Counted from the first letter of the stretch, positions 51,981-61,133 are shown. The stretch: DNA of 64,000 nt from Caulobacteraceae bacterium (GCA_947475875.1 CANJME010000009.1:46874-110873); one strand, 5' to 3'. Program-made: numbers and translations. Notes: a model not told the origin generated them from the sequence alone.

Positions 51981-52745
51981 CTAACCCAAACGCATCGGCA
52001 AACCAGCACCCGCCATCGCCGCCTTTGCGTCGTAGATCGATATCTCGCCGAAGTGGAAGATCGAGGCGGCCAGCACCGCGTCAGCGTGGCCATCACGGAC
52101 GGCCTCAACCAGATGCTCTACCGTCCCTGCGCCGCCCGAGGCGATCACGGGAACGCCCACCGCATCAGAAATGGCCCTTGTCAGCGCGATGTCATAACCG
52201 GTCTTGGCCCCGTCGCGGTCCATGGAGGTGAGCAGGATCTCGCCCGCGCCCTTGGCGACGGCGAGCCTCGCATAGTCCACCGCATCGATGCCGGTGTCCT
52301 TGCGCCCGCCGTAGGTGAAGATGTTCCAGCCCGATCCGTCGGCGCGGGCCTTGGCGTCGATGGCGGCGACCGTCGCCTGGGCGCCGAACGCATCCGAGAT
52401 GGCCGAAAGCACATCGGGGTTTTCCACCGCAGCGGTGTTGATCGAAACCTTGTCGGCCCCGGCGCGGAGCAGGCGCCGCGCGTCCTCCACGCTCCGCACC
52501 CCGCCGCCGACGCCGACCGGCATGAAACAGACCTCGGCGGTGCGGGCGATGACGTCGAGAATGGCGCCCCGGCCCTCGTGGCTGGCGGTGATGTCGAGGA
52601 ACATCAGCTCATCAGCCCCGGCGGCGTCATAGGCCGCCGCCTGTTCGACCGGATCGCCGGCGTCGCGCAGCTGGACGAAATTGACGCCCTTGACCACGCG
52701 CCCATCCTTGACGTCGAGACAGGGAATGACGCGGACCTTCAGCAT
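51981..52745 (-). CDS. hisF: Imidazole glycerol phosphate synthase, cyclase subunit
   Basis: Forms imidazole glycerol phosphate and AICAR using ammonia from HisH. The 254-residue TIM barrel has [16 protein letters not shown] (catalytic Asp), [29 protein letters not shown] (second catalytic Asp) and [11 protein letters not shown]. Its start overlaps the hisA stop by 7 bp. Confidence 0.97.
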   Translation of the reverse strand: MLKVRVIPCLDVKDGRVVKGVNFVQLRDAGDPVEQAAAYDAAGADELMFLDITASHEGRGAILDVIARTAEVCFMPVGVGGGVRSVEDARRLLRAGADKVSINTAAVENPDVLSAISDAFGAQATVAAIDAKARADGSGWNIFTYGGRKDTGIDAVDYARLAVAKGAGEILLTSMDRDGAKTGYDIALTRAISDAVGVPVIASGGAGTVEHLVEAVRDGHADAVLAASIFHFGEISIYDAKAAMAGAGLPMRLG

Positions 52746-53458
52746 GCCGCCAGCGCTTCTGCTGGTTTGATCGTCCCGGCATAGAGCGAGCGGCCGAGGA
52801 TGGCGCCGGAAATCGGCGTTCCCTTGCGGGCCTTAAGGTCGTGGATGTCCTGCACCGAGGCGACACCGCCCGAGGCGATGACAGGAATAGAGACCGCGTC
52901 GGCCAGGGCTCCGGTCGCCTCGACATTCACCCCCGTCAGCGCCCCGTCCCGGGCGATGTCGGTGAAGATGATCGCCGCCACCCCGGCGTCTTCGAATTTC
53001 CGGGCCAGATCGATGGCGGAGAGCGAGGAGGTTTCCACCCAGCCTTCGACGGCGACCATGCCATCACGGGCGTCGATGCCGACCGCGACCTTGCCGGGGA
53101 ACAGGCGGGCGGCGCCTTTGACCAGCTCCGGATCGCGCACGGCGATGGTGCCGAGGATGACCCGGGCGATCCCGGCCTCGAGCCAGGCCTCGACATTGGC
53201 GAGCGTCCGGATGCCGCCGCCAAGCTGGACGGGGTTTTGGGTCGCCGACAGGATCGCCCTCACCGCCGGGCCATTGACCGCGCGGCCCTCGATGGCGCCG
53301 TTCAGGTCAACGACGTGCAGCCACTTGAAGCCCTGGGCTTCAAAGCGCGCGGCCTGGTCGGCGGGTGAATTGTTGAACACCGTCGCCTTGTCCATGTCGC
53401 CGTGCAGCAGGCGAACGCACTGCCCGTCCTTCAGGTCGATGGCCGGATAAAGGATCAT
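52739..53458 (-). CDS. hisA: ProFAR isomerase
   Basis: Isomerises ProFAR in histidine synthesis. The 239-residue barrel has [55 protein letters not shown] and [13 protein letters not shown]. The ATG at 53458 overlaps the hisH stop codon (ATGA), which decides the start over one three codons earlier. Confidence 0.97.
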   Translation of the reverse strand: MILYPAIDLKDGQCVRLLHGDMDKATVFNNSPADQAARFEAQGFKWLHVVDLNGAIEGRAVNGPAVRAILSATQNPVQLGGGIRTLANVEAWLEAGIARVILGTIAVRDPELVKGAARLFPGKVAVGIDARDGMVAVEGWVETSSLSAIDLARKFEDAGVAAIIFTDIARDGALTGVNVEATGALADAVSIPVIASGGVASVQDIHDLKARKGTPISGAILGRSLYAGTIKPAEALAAC

Positions 53459-54099
53459 GGCCGCCACTCCAGGAAATTGTGTAGCAGCCTGAGGCCCGCG
53501 GCCTGGCTTTTTTCCGGGTGGAACTGCACCCCGGCGATGTTGGCCTTCGCCACCGCCGCCGTGAACGCCCCACCATGGTCGGTGCGAGCAATGCTGGCCG
53601 CCGGATCGGACGGATAGATGGCAAAGGAGTGGGTGAAATACATGTGCGCGCCGTCTTCGAGGCCTTCGAACAGCGGGTGAGCCGCCACGCCCTCCAGCGC
53701 GTTCCAGCCCATGTGCGGCACCTTGAACTGATGGCCGGCCGGCTCGATCCGGCGCACGTCGCCGGGGATCCAGCCCAGGCCCGCTGTTTCGCCGAACTCC
53801 AGGCCCCGTGTCGCCAGCAGCTGCATGCCGACGCAGACGCCGAGGAAGGGCTTGCCGCCTTTGGTCACGGCCTGCGTCATGGCCTCGACTACGCCGGAGC
53901 GCGCCTCAAGCGCATGCATGCAGGCCGCGAAGGCGCCGACGCCGGGCAGGACGATGCGGTCGGCGGCCAGAATCTCGTCCGGCTTGTCGGTGACCAGAAC
54001 GCGCAGCCGATCGCCACCCGCGCGGGCGGCGGCGACAAGCGCCTTTTCGGCCGAGGCGAGATTGCCCGAGCCGTAATCGATCAGGGCGACGGTGGACAT
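53455..54099 (-). CDS. hisH: Imidazole glycerol phosphate synthase, glutaminase subunit
   Basis: Supplies ammonia to HisF. The 214-residue class-I amidotransferase has [25 protein letters not shown], the nucleophile cysteine in [10 protein letters not shown] and the His-Glu pair in [10 protein letters not shown]. Six bp downstream of hisB. Confidence 0.97.
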   Translation of the reverse strand: MSTVALIDYGSGNLASAEKALVAAARAGGDRLRVLVTDKPDEILAADRIVLPGVGAFAACMHALEARSGVVEAMTQAVTKGGKPFLGVCVGMQLLATRGLEFGETAGLGWIPGDVRRIEPAGHQFKVPHMGWNALEGVAAHPLFEGLEDGAHMYFTHSFAIYPSDPAASIARTDHGGAFTAAVAKANIAGVQFHPEKSQAAGLRLLHNFLEWRP

Positions 54100-54105
54100 T
54101 GCGGT

Positions 54106-54714
54106 CTACAGAACGCCCTTGGTCGACGGGGCCATTCCGCCGGTGCGCGGGTCAATTTCCACCGCCTGCCGCAACGCCCTCGCCAGAGCCTTGAAACCGC
54201 TTTCGGCGATGTGGTGGCTGTTGATGCCGTAGAGGGTTTCCAGGTGCACGCAGGCGCCGGAATTCATGGCGAAGGCCTGGTGGAATTCCTTGAACAGTTC
54301 GGTGTCGACATCGCCGACCTTGGGCCGCTGATAGTCGACATTGTAAATCAGGTAGGCGCGGTTGGAGAGATCGAGCGCGCACCGCGTCAGGGTCTCGTCC
54401 ATGGGGATGTAGGCCGTACCGAACCGGCGGATGCCCCCAAAACGCCCATTTGGGCCGTCGAGCGCTTTCGCCACCGCCTGGCCCAGCACGATGCCGGTGT
54501 CCTCGATGGTGTGGTGCATGTCGATGTGCAGGTCGCCCTTGGTCTCGATATCGAGATCGATAGCCCCGTGGCGACCGAAGCTCTCAAGCATGTGGTCAAA
54601 AAAGCCGATGCCGGTCGAGATTTTGGTCACGCCCGTGCCGTCGAGATTCAGCGTCACGCGAATCTGCGTTTCCTTGGTGTTGCGGACAACCTGCGCTGTG
54701 CGGCCCTTTTCCAT
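54106..54714 (-). CDS. hisB: Imidazoleglycerol-phosphate dehydratase
   Basis: Dehydrates imidazole glycerol phosphate. The 202-residue single-domain enzyme has the manganese-binding motifs GFFDHMLESFGRHG, DLHIDMHHTIEDTGI and NSHHIAESGFKALARALRQA. There is no phosphatase domain, as is usual outside enterics. Follows the kinase gene by 13 bp. Confidence 0.97.
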   Translation of the reverse strand: MEKGRTAQVVRNTKETQIRVTLNLDGTGVTKISTGIGFFDHMLESFGRHGAIDLDIETKGDLHIDMHHTIEDTGIVLGQAVAKALDGPNGRFGGIRRFGTAYIPMDETLTRCALDLSNRAYLIYNVDYQRPKVGDVDTELFKEFHQAFAMNSGACVHLETLYGINSHHIAESGFKALARALRQAVEIDPRTGGMAPSTKGVL

Positions 54715-54727
54715 GGCGCGCTCCCTA

Positions 54728-55717
54728 TCAGAGACCGGCTTTGCCCGCCAGTCCGGCCAGGCTAACCAGCGGGCGGGGGCCGACGTGAGAAATTACCTCG
54801 GCGGCGGCGATGGAGCCCAGTTGGCCGCAGATCGGCAAGGGCTTGCCGCGCGCCAGGCCAAAGCAGAAACCGGCGGCGTACTGATCGCCCGCGCCGGTGG
54901 TGTCGACCAGCTGTTTGATCGGCTCGGCCGGCACACTGCGAACCAGCGCGCCCTCACAGGCCACCGAACCTTTTTCGCTGCGGGTAATGGCGGCGATCCG
55001 GGCGATGGAGCGCACCGCGCCCAGGGCGGAATCGAAATCGGTCTCGAACAGGGCGCAAAGCTCGGCCTCGTTGGCGAAGAGGATGTCGACCTGGCTCTCG
55101 ATGAAGCCCAACAGGGCCGCTCGATGCCGCTCCACCACGAAGGCGTCGGAGAGGGTGAGCGCGATCAGCCGCTGCGAGGCCCGGGCCAGGCCCGCGGCCT
55201 TGGCGAAGGCCGCCCGGGCGCTTTCCGGATCGAACAGATAGCCTTCCAGATAGACGATCTTGCTGGCCTCGATCAGAGCGGGGTCGATATCGGCCGGCGA
55301 GACCTCGCCGGCCGCGCCCAGGAACGTCGCCATGGTCCGCTGGGCGTCGGGCGTCACATTGATCAGGCAGCAGCCGGTGGCCGGCCCCCCGATAAGCGGC
55401 CCCGAGGAATGGTACTCCGCGCCGATGGCGGCGATCTCGTCGCGATACACCTGGCCCAGCCGGTCATCGGCGACCTTGCCCACGAACGCGCCCTTGCCGC
55501 CCAGGCTGGCGATGCCCGCAATGGTGTTGCCGGCCGAGCCGCCCGACGTCTCCACCCCCTTGGCCATCTGCCCCAGCAGCGCGGCCGACTGGCCCGGCCC
55601 CACCAGGGTCATGGCGCCCTTGTTCAGGTTGTGCGCGGCCAGGAAATCGTCCGTGGCGGAGGCAATCACATCGACAATGGCGTTGCCGATGGCGGTGACA
55701 TCATAGGGCTCGGTCAT
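54728..55717 (-). CDS. PfkB-family sugar/adenosine kinase
   Basis: A 329-residue kinase of the ribokinase family: AIGNAIVDVIA, GGSAGNTIAGIASLGG, and the C-terminal anion-hole motif DTTGAGDQYAAGF with catalytic Asp. The N-terminus and length fit the bacterial adenosine-kinase-like subgroup that often precedes hisB in alphaproteobacteria. First gene of the pfkB-hisB-hisH-hisA-hisF-hisE unit. Since histidine synthesis consumes the ATP purine ring, purine salvage nearby makes sense. Confidence 0.92.
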   Translation of the reverse strand: MTEPYDVTAIGNAIVDVIASATDDFLAAHNLNKGAMTLVGPGQSAALLGQMAKGVETSGGSAGNTIAGIASLGGKGAFVGKVADDRLGQVYRDEIAAIGAEYHSSGPLIGGPATGCCLINVTPDAQRTMATFLGAAGEVSPADIDPALIEASKIVYLEGYLFDPESARAAFAKAAGLARASQRLIALTLSDAFVVERHRAALLGFIESQVDILFANEAELCALFETDFDSALGAVRSIARIAAITRSEKGSVACEGALVRSVPAEPIKQLVDTTGAGDQYAAGFCFGLARGKPLPICGQLGSIAAAEVISHVGPRPLVSLAGLAGKAGL

Positions 55718-55753
55718 GATGACGCTCTAGCTTTCCGGAGGCCGCCCGCCAAC

Positions 55754-55907
55754 CCGCGCCTTCGGCGCGGCTAAAATAAAAGCGCCAAGGACGCCAAGAA
55801 CACGCAAAGATCGCCAAGGGGCCTGCGCGCGCTCCATCTTCTTGGCGTCCTTGGCGAATCCTTGGCGTCCTTGGCGTACTTATTTCAAAGCGCGCCGGAG
55901 GCGCGCT
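55754..55907. repeat. Nested-hairpin intergenic repeat, copy E (GCCAAGGAC body)
   Basis: Cap CCGCGCC-TTC-GGCGCGG (55754-55770, identical to copies A and B); left arm AAATAAAAGCGCCAAGGACG (from 55774); centre CGCCAAGGGGCCTGCGCGCGC; right arm ending CTTGGCGTACTTATTTC; cap AGCGCGCC-GGA-GGCGCGCT (55889-55907). The outer AAATAA and GTACTTATTT are those of the CACGGAG copies, but the stem between is a different repeated word (CGCCAAGGA). It lies between nth and the kinase gene. Confidence 0.92.
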
Positions 55908-55921
55908 GGCATTCACCCCCG

Positions 55922-56587
55922 TCAGACGAACAGATCGCGGGATGGGCAGAGGTCGGCGATGGGGCAGACCTCGCACTTTGGCCGGCGGGCCAGGCATGTA
56001 TAGCGGCCGTGCAGGATCAGCCAGTGGTGAGCTTTGGCGAGGAAGGCGGGCGGGACGACGGCCATCAGCTCGGCCTCGACCGCATCGGGCACCCTGCCGG
56101 ATGAAAGCTTCAGTCGGTGGGCGACGCGGAAGACGTGGGTGTCGACGGCGATGGCCGGTTCGATGTCGAGTTCGTTCAGCACCACACTGGCGGTCTTGCG
56201 GCCGACGCCGGGGAGGGCCTGCAACGCCGCCCGCTCCAGCGGGACCTGGCCGCCATACTGTTCGAGCAGAATGCGCGAGAGCGCCGCGACGTTTTTCGCC
56301 TTGTTCCGATAGAGGCCGATCGACTGGATGAATGGCGTGATGCCCTCGGCGCCAAGGGCGGCCATTTTTTCTGGCGTATCGGCGCGGGCGTAGAGCTTCT
56401 CCGTCGCCTTGTTCACCGACTTGTCCGTCGCCTGGGCGGACAGCACCACCGCCACCAGCAGGGTGAAGGGGCTGTAAAAGGCAAGTTCGGTTTTCGGCTC
56501 CGGCATGAAGGCGGCCAGCCGCTCGAAGATCTCGAGCGCGCGCGCGGCCTCTTTCGCGGGCAGGCGTTTTCTGACCGGTTTCCCCAT
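55922..56587 (-). CDS. nth: Endonuclease III
   Basis: Base-excision-repair glycosylase/AP lyase for oxidised pyrimidines. The 221-residue protein has the helix-hairpin-helix ALPGVGRKTASVVLNEL with catalytic lysine, catalytic Asp in AIAVDTHVFRVAHRL and the [4Fe-4S] loop C-x6-C-x2-C-x5-C (CLARRPKCEVCPIADLC). Repeat E follows its stop codon. Divergent from the DUF2244 gene (51 bp). Confidence 0.96.
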   Translation of the reverse strand: MGKPVRKRLPAKEAARALEIFERLAAFMPEPKTELAFYSPFTLLVAVVLSAQATDKSVNKATEKLYARADTPEKMAALGAEGITPFIQSIGLYRNKAKNVAALSRILLEQYGGQVPLERAALQALPGVGRKTASVVLNELDIEPAIAVDTHVFRVAHRLKLSSGRVPDAVEAELMAVVPPAFLAKAHHWLILHGRYTCLARRPKCEVCPIADLCPSRDLFV

Positions 56588-56638
56588 GGCCCGAAGATGA
56601 CGTGCGCCGGAGCGGGAGCCAAGCTAGGATCGTTGGCC

Positions 56639-57091
56639 ATGTCGCCGGTCTATTACCTGGACGCCGAGATCACGCCCGCCCGGTCGCTGTCGCGGCGGGG
56701 CCTCAATATCGTCATGGGCGTCACCATCGCCTTCGCCCTTATTCCGGTGACGGCCTTCATGGCCATGGGCGCGCACCTCGTCTTGCCGTTCGTGGGCCTG
56801 GATGTTTTCGGCCTGTGGCTCGCCTTTCACATCATGAACCGGCGGGTCAGCGCCGAGCGGGTACGGGTCTCGTCCGACGTCGTCGAGGTGCTGCGCGCCG
56901 GCAAGACCGTGTGGTCCTCGGCCACCGCCTTCACCCGCGTCGAGCCCGGCGAGACGGCGGTGCGCCTGGCCATGTCCGGCCGCCGGGTGGCGGTGGCCAG
57001 AGCCCTCAGCCCCGGCGAGCGCCGCGATTTCACCCACGCCCTCGACGAAGCCATCCGCCGGGGGAGAAGCGAACGGTATGTCGGAGCTTGA
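56639..57091 (+). CDS. DUF2244 domain-containing membrane protein
   Basis: A 150-residue protein with two adjacent hydrophobic segments (IVMGVTIAFALIPVTAFMAMG and VLPFVGLDVFGLWLAFHIM), then a soluble beta-rich part with the DUF2244 features FTRVEPGETAVRLAMSGRRVAVARALSP. Relatives lie beside nth in many alphaproteobacteria. Function unknown; likely inner membrane. Repeat F begins 8 bp after the stop. Confidence 0.88.
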   Translation: MSPVYYLDAEITPARSLSRRGLNIVMGVTIAFALIPVTAFMAMGAHLVLPFVGLDVFGLWLAFHIMNRRVSAERVRVSSDVVEVLRAGKTVWSSATAFTRVEPGETAVRLAMSGRRVAVARALSPGERRDFTHALDEAIRRGRSERYVGA

Positions 57092-57099
57092 GGGTTTTC

Positions 57100-57276
57100 G
57101 CGCCCCAGGCGCTGTTAAAATAAGTACACGGAGGTCACGGAGGAGACACAGAGGACACGGAGGCCTGAGCGCGCTCGGATAATTCCGTGACCTCCGTGCA
57201 TGCCCTCGGCCGGGCCTGTGCCGGGGCGAGGGCCCGTGACCTCCGTGTACTTATTTCAGCCGCGCCGAAGGCGCGG
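57100..57276. repeat. Nested-hairpin intergenic repeat, copy F (reverse orientation)
   Basis: Cap GCGCC-CCA-GGCGC (57100-57112); left arm AAAATAAGTACACGGAGGTC; GAGACACAGAGGACACGGAGG; TGAGCGCGCTCG; then GTGCATGCCCTCGGCC with its partner GGGGCGAGGGCCC; right arm GTGACCTCCGTGTACTTATTTC; cap CCGCGCC-GAA-GGCGCGG (57260-57276). The inner GGGCC hairpin is on the right side here, so this copy is inverted relative to A, B and C. Confidence 0.92.
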
Positions 57277-57339
57277 GTTGGCGCAGGCCTCGCCGATTCT
57301 CCACTTTGTTCCGGGCGGCGCCAAGATTAGAGGACAGAC

Positions 57340-58590
57340 ATGGCTGCGTACGACGCCGATGTGATTATTGCCGGGGCCGGGATGACCGGGGCTACCCTGG
57401 CGCTGGCGCTGGAGAGCGCGGGCCTCAAGACCATTCTGATCGACCCGCAGGTCTTCGAGGTCCAGACCGCGCCCACCTTCGACGGGCGGGCCTCGGCGAT
57501 CGCCTATTCCTCCTTCCGTCAGTGGCGTGAGCTGGGGTTGGCCGAGGCGCTCGAGCCGCACGCCCAGCGCATCGAGCAGATCCTCGTCACCGACGCCCAC
57601 ACGCCCGGCGCGGCCTCGGGCCGGGGCTTGCGCGCCTTCCTGCGCTTCGACGCCGACGAGATCGCCTCCGTCTCCGGCGGCGAGCCGCTGGGCTACATGA
57701 TCGAGAACCGGCACACCCGCATGGCGCTCGCCGCGGCGGTAACCGCTTCAGATATCCAGGTCCTGGCTCCGGCCGAGGTCGCGGGTGTGTCAGCCGATGG
57801 CGCCGCCGCCGTGGTCACCCTCGCCGACGGCCGACTCTTGCGCGCCCCGCTCGTCGTCGGCGCGGATGGGCGCGCCTCGAAGGTGCGCGAGGCCGCCGGC
57901 ATCGGCGTGATCGGCTGGAGCTATCCGCAGGTCGGTTTCGTCGCCACCGTGGCGATGGAACAAGACCACGGCGGCGTCGCCCACGAATATTTCCTGCCCT
58001 CCGGCCCCTTCGCCATCCTGCCGCTGACGGGAAAACGCGCCAGCCTGGTCTGGACCGAAAGCAAAGCCCGCGGCGCGGCGCTGAAGGCCGCGCGCCTGGA
58101 GGTGGTCGAGGCGCATTTGTCCCGCCGGTTCGGCGAGTTCCTGGGCCAGGTGCGGCTGGACGGGCCGAGGTTTTCCTATCCGCTTTCCCTGCAGTTGGCC
58201 GAGCGGATGTATGCGCCGCGCATGGCTCTGCTCGGCGATTCCGCCCACGCCATCCACCCGATCGCCGGCCAGGGGCTGAACCTGGGTTTGAAGGACGCCG
58301 CGGCCCTCGCCGAAGTGCTGGTCGAGGCGATGCGGCTGGGCGAAGACATTGGCTCCGAAGGCGTGCTCGAACGCTACGCGGCCTGGCGGCGGTTCGACAA
58401 TGTGAGCCTGGCGGCCGCCACCGACATCTTCAACCGCCTGTTCTCCAACGACCACCCGCTGGTCCGCACCGTCCGCGGCGTCGGCATGGGCCTCGTCAAC
58501 CGCATCGGCCCGGCGCGGCGGTTCTTCATGGAAGAAGCTGGCGGCGCGGTCGGCGACCTGCCAAGGCTCCTGCGCGGCATGCCGCTGTAG
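57340..58590 (+). CDS. FAD-dependent hydroxylase, UbiH/UbiF/Coq6 family
   Basis: A 416-residue flavin monooxygenase: N-terminal dinucleotide fold DVIIAGAGMTGATLALAL, VVGADGRASKVREAAGI (DG motif) and GDSAHAIHPIAGQGLNLGLKDAAAL, the UbiH-family signature. It probably hydroxylates a ring position in ubiquinone synthesis; which position cannot be told, since alphaproteobacteria use several UbiH-like enzymes (including UbiL). Flanked on both sides by nested-hairpin repeats F and G. Confidence 0.9.
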   Translation: MAAYDADVIIAGAGMTGATLALALESAGLKTILIDPQVFEVQTAPTFDGRASAIAYSSFRQWRELGLAEALEPHAQRIEQILVTDAHTPGAASGRGLRAFLRFDADEIASVSGGEPLGYMIENRHTRMALAAAVTASDIQVLAPAEVAGVSADGAAAVVTLADGRLLRAPLVVGADGRASKVREAAGIGVIGWSYPQVGFVATVAMEQDHGGVAHEYFLPSGPFAILPLTGKRASLVWTESKARGAALKAARLEVVEAHLSRRFGEFLGQVRLDGPRFSYPLSLQLAERMYAPRMALLGDSAHAIHPIAGQGLNLGLKDAAALAEVLVEAMRLGEDIGSEGVLERYAAWRRFDNVSLAAATDIFNRLFSNDHPLVRTVRGVGMGLVNRIGPARRFFMEEAGGAVGDLPRLLRGMPL

Positions 58591-58597
58591 GCCCTGC

Positions 58598-58763
58598 GCG
58601 CCGCAGGCGCTTTAAAATAAGTACACGGAGATCACGGAGGAGACACAGAGGACACGGAGGTCTGAGCGCGCTCTGATAACTCCGTGATCTCCGTGCATGC
58701 CTTCGGGCTTCCCCGAAGGCCCGTGACCTCCGTGTACTTATTTCAGCCGCGCCGAAGGCGCGG
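58598..58763. repeat. Nested-hairpin intergenic repeat, copy G (reverse orientation)
   Basis: Cap GCGCC-GCA-GGCGC (58598-58610); AAAATAAGTACACGGAGATC; GAGACACAGAGGACACGGAGG; TGAGCGCGCTCT; GTGCATGCCTTCGGGC paired with GCCCGAAGG-like GGCCCG; right arm GTGACCTCCGTGTACTTATTTC; cap CCGCGCC-GAA-GGCGCGG (58747-58763). Very close to copy F, 1.3 kb away, on the other side of the UbiH-type gene. Confidence 0.92.
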
Positions 58764-58773
58764 ATCAAAGCCG

Positions 58774-58971
58774 TCACTCATCCAGCTTGCGCGCCTCTTC
58801 CGGCAGCATTAGCGGCACGCCGTCGCGCACCGGATAGGCCAGTTTCGCCTGGGCGCTGACCAGCTCGCGGCGTTTGCGGTCATAGGTCAACGGCCCGTGG
58901 GTGACGGGGCATACCAGCACTTCCAACAGGCGCGGGTCGACTTCGATTTCGGCGGGCTTGGCGGTGTCCAT
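58774..58971 (-). CDS. Trm112 family protein
   Basis: A 65-residue protein with the Trm112 pattern: [29 protein letters not shown] then [20 protein letters not shown]. These small zinc-ribbon-like proteins activate methyltransferases in eukaryotes; the bacterial role is unclear. Only one of the usual metal cysteines is visible. Ends the cnoX-LON-domain-Trm112 run on the minus strand. Confidence 0.88.
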   Translation of the reverse strand: MDTAKPAEIEVDPRLLEVLVCPVTHGPLTYDRKRRELVSAQAKLAYPVRDGVPLMLPEEARKLDE

Positions 58972-58981
58972 GCCGGCCAAG

Positions 58982-59641
58982 CTACTGCATCGAGCGGGGC
59001 GCGTCATCGCCCTCGTCGGCGGCGTCGATTTCCAGCAGCGCGATCAGCACCGCCCGCCGCTCGTTCATGGTGGGCGCCTCCAGAAGCGCCTGTTTCTCGG
59101 CCGGCTCGAAGGGCAACGCCATGGCCAGCGAATTGACTAAAGCCCCGCCCGGCGCCTCGCGCGCGCCTTCCCATTCGATATCCAGGCCCCGGTGGTCGAG
59201 ATAGGCCTTCAGGGCATTCAGGAAAATCATCCGGTCAAAGCCGTCGTCGCCGCCCGGCGGCGCGAAATCGGCGGCGTAGGGGAGGTAATCCGCGGCGACC
59301 TGGCGGTAGGGGGTGGTGACCTGCACCTCGCGCGTCAGGCGGAAACGGCAAACGCCGGTCAGGGTGATCAGATAGCGGCCATCGCCGGTTTCGGCATAGC
59401 TGGTGATCTTGCCCAGGCACCCGGTCTGGCAGAGCTCTGGCCGGGCCGGCGTCCCGCCGGCTCTCGTCTGGATCATGCCGATCACCCGCTGCCCGGCCAG
59501 GGCATCGTCAATCATGTTCAGATAGCGCGGTTCAAAGATGTTCAGCGGCAGGGCGCCGTGCGGCAGCAAGAGTGCGCCGTCGAGTGGAAAGACCGGGATC
59601 ACCGGGGGCAGGTCTTCCAGCTTTCGAAATGCTCCCGCCAT
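58982..59641 (-). CDS. LON N-terminal-like (PUA) substrate-binding domain protein
   Basis: A 219-residue protein covering only the N-terminal substrate-binding domain of Lon: [29 protein letters not shown] and [28 protein letters not shown]. There is no ATPase or protease domain. It lies between cnoX and the Trm112 gene, one base after the cnoX stop, so a protein-quality-control role alongside CnoX is a reasonable inference. Confidence 0.9.
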   Translation of the reverse strand: MAGAFRKLEDLPPVIPVFPLDGALLLPHGALPLNIFEPRYLNMIDDALAGQRVIGMIQTRAGGTPARPELCQTGCLGKITSYAETGDGRYLITLTGVCRFRLTREVQVTTPYRQVAADYLPYAADFAPPGGDDGFDRMIFLNALKAYLDHRGLDIEWEGAREAPGGALVNSLAMALPFEPAEKQALLEAPTMNERRAVLIALLEIDAADEGDDAPRSMQ

Positions 59642-59642
59642 C

Positions 59643-60533
59643 TCAGGAATAAAGGATCGAGGACAGGCGCCGGCGGCCGTTGCGGGTCAGGTCCGAGGTC
59701 ATGCCGGCGGCCTCGAACAGATCAAGCAGGGAAGATCGCGCCTCGCCATCGTTCCAGTCGCGATCCTTTTCGATAATGGCGAACAGCTCCTCCATCGCCT
59801 CCTTGTGCTTGCCGTGCCCCGCCAGACCCCGGGCGTAAGCCGCGCGGGCGGCGTGATCGCCGGGCGCCTTGTCGATGGCGGCCTTCAGCGGGGCCAGATC
59901 GTCCGGCGCCTCCTGGGCCAGGCGCAGCGCCGCCCGGGCGCTGTCGAGATCGCCGTCCTTGGCGTCCTCCGGGGCCATGGCCAGCACCTCCTCGGCGCGG
60001 ACGGCGTCGCCGCCCTCCAGATAGCAGCGGGCGAGACCGGCGATGGCCTTCACATTCTTGGCGTCCTTTTGCAGGGCCGCGGCATAGGCCTGGGCTGCGC
60101 CGGCCAGGTCGCCGGCCTTGATGGCCTCGGACGCCATGGCGAAGAGCTCGTCAAGGTCGCCCTGCGGCGTGCCGCCGGTCAGCTTGGCGATGAAGGCCTT
60201 GACCTGGCTTTCAGGCACCGCGCCCAGAAAGGCGTCGACGGGGCGGCCGTCCTTGAAGGCGAAGACGGCGGGGATCGACTGCACGCGCAGCTGGCCGGCG
60301 TAGGCGTTGTGTTCCTCGGTGTTGATCTTGACCAGCTTGACCGCGCCCTTGGCGGCGGTCACCGCGCGTTCCAGCACGGGGCCGAGCTGGCGGCAGGGGC
60401 CGCACCACGGCGCCCAGAAATCGACGATCACCGGCGTCGTCTTCGACATCTCCACGACATCAGCCATGAATCCGGCGTCAGTGCCTTCCTTGATCAGATC
60501 TCCGCCCGAAGCTTGCGTCTCGCCGATAATCAT
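59643..60533 (-). CDS. cnoX: Thioredoxin-fold chaperone CnoX (YbbN/trxA-like)
   Basis: Chaperedoxin that protects proteins under oxidative stress. The 296-residue protein has an N-terminal thioredoxin domain with an intact WCGPC site (Cys44, Cys47; E. coli CnoX has lost the first cysteine) and a C-terminal TPR-like helical part (AGDLAGAAQAYAAALQKD, AIAGLARCYLEGGD). The ATG at 60533 has a strong GGGAGGTGG before it, which rules out the longer upstream frame. Confidence 0.93.
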   Translation of the reverse strand: MIIGETQASGGDLIKEGTDAGFMADVVEMSKTTPVIVDFWAPWCGPCRQLGPVLERAVTAAKGAVKLVKINTEEHNAYAGQLRVQSIPAVFAFKDGRPVDAFLGAVPESQVKAFIAKLTGGTPQGDLDELFAMASEAIKAGDLAGAAQAYAAALQKDAKNVKAIAGLARCYLEGGDAVRAEEVLAMAPEDAKDGDLDSARAALRLAQEAPDDLAPLKAAIDKAPGDHAARAAYARGLAGHGKHKEAMEELFAIIEKDRDWNDGEARSSLLDLFEAAGMTSDLTRNGRRRLSSILYS

Positions 60534-60605
60534 TCCACCTCCCGTCAGGGGCTCTAACTCGTCAGCGGTCAAAATGGTCGCACAGCGCCGCTCGCGCAAT
60601 GCACC

Positions 60606-61097
60606 TCACTGAAAATCGACCACCAGCGGATCGACGCCCAGGGCCGCCAGAAACCGCCGGAAGTCGGCCTGACTCACCGCCGTGGTGGCGTCGTTCGACA
60701 GCGGGTGAAAATTGACCGGGTCGGCCGCCATTAGCCGCGCATCGGCCACGAACCTCACCCTGTGCTCCGGATCGTTGATCAGAGCGAAGGCGGTCACCGA
60801 GCCGGGCGTCACGCCCAGGGCGTCAAGCAGGCGTTCGGCCGACCCGAAACTCAGGCGCGCCGATCCCAGCTTTTCCGGCGCGGCCTTCAGATCAATCTTC
60901 GTGTCCTGCAAGGCCGAGATCAGCCACAGTTGACCCTTCGCATCTTTCAGGAACAGGTTCTTGGTGTGCCCGCCCGGCATGGCGGCCTTGATCTCATGGC
61001 CCTCATCCACCCGAAACACCGGCGCGTGGTCGCGCGTCACATGCGCGATCCCGTGGGCGTCGAAAAAGGCGATGAGGTCGGCGCGTGTCGCGGGCAT
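60606..61097 (-). CDS. Prolyl-tRNA deacylase family (YbaK/ProX-like editing domain)
   Basis: Free-standing editing domain that removes misacylated amino acids (alanine or cysteine) from tRNA-Pro. The 163-residue protein has [22 protein letters not shown] (conserved Lys) and [25 protein letters not shown] typical of the ProXp/PrdX type. The start MPATRADL is chosen; an in-frame extension upstream runs through an orphan GC hairpin. Confidence 0.9.
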   Translation of the reverse strand: MPATRADLIAFFDAHGIAHVTRDHAPVFRVDEGHEIKAAMPGGHTKNLFLKDAKGQLWLISALQDTKIDLKAAPEKLGSARLSFGSAERLLDALGVTPGSVTAFALINDPEHRVRFVADARLMAADPVNFHPLSNDATTAVSQADFRRFLAALGVDPLVVDFQ

Positions 61098-61133
61098 GTA
61101 GGCGTTATAGCGGTCCGAAACATCGCGCCAACC

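Noticed and set aside
5863..58763. CRISPR array or CRISPR-like locus
   Set aside because: The repeats are scattered, palindromic and single-copy per site, with no spacers and no cas genes.
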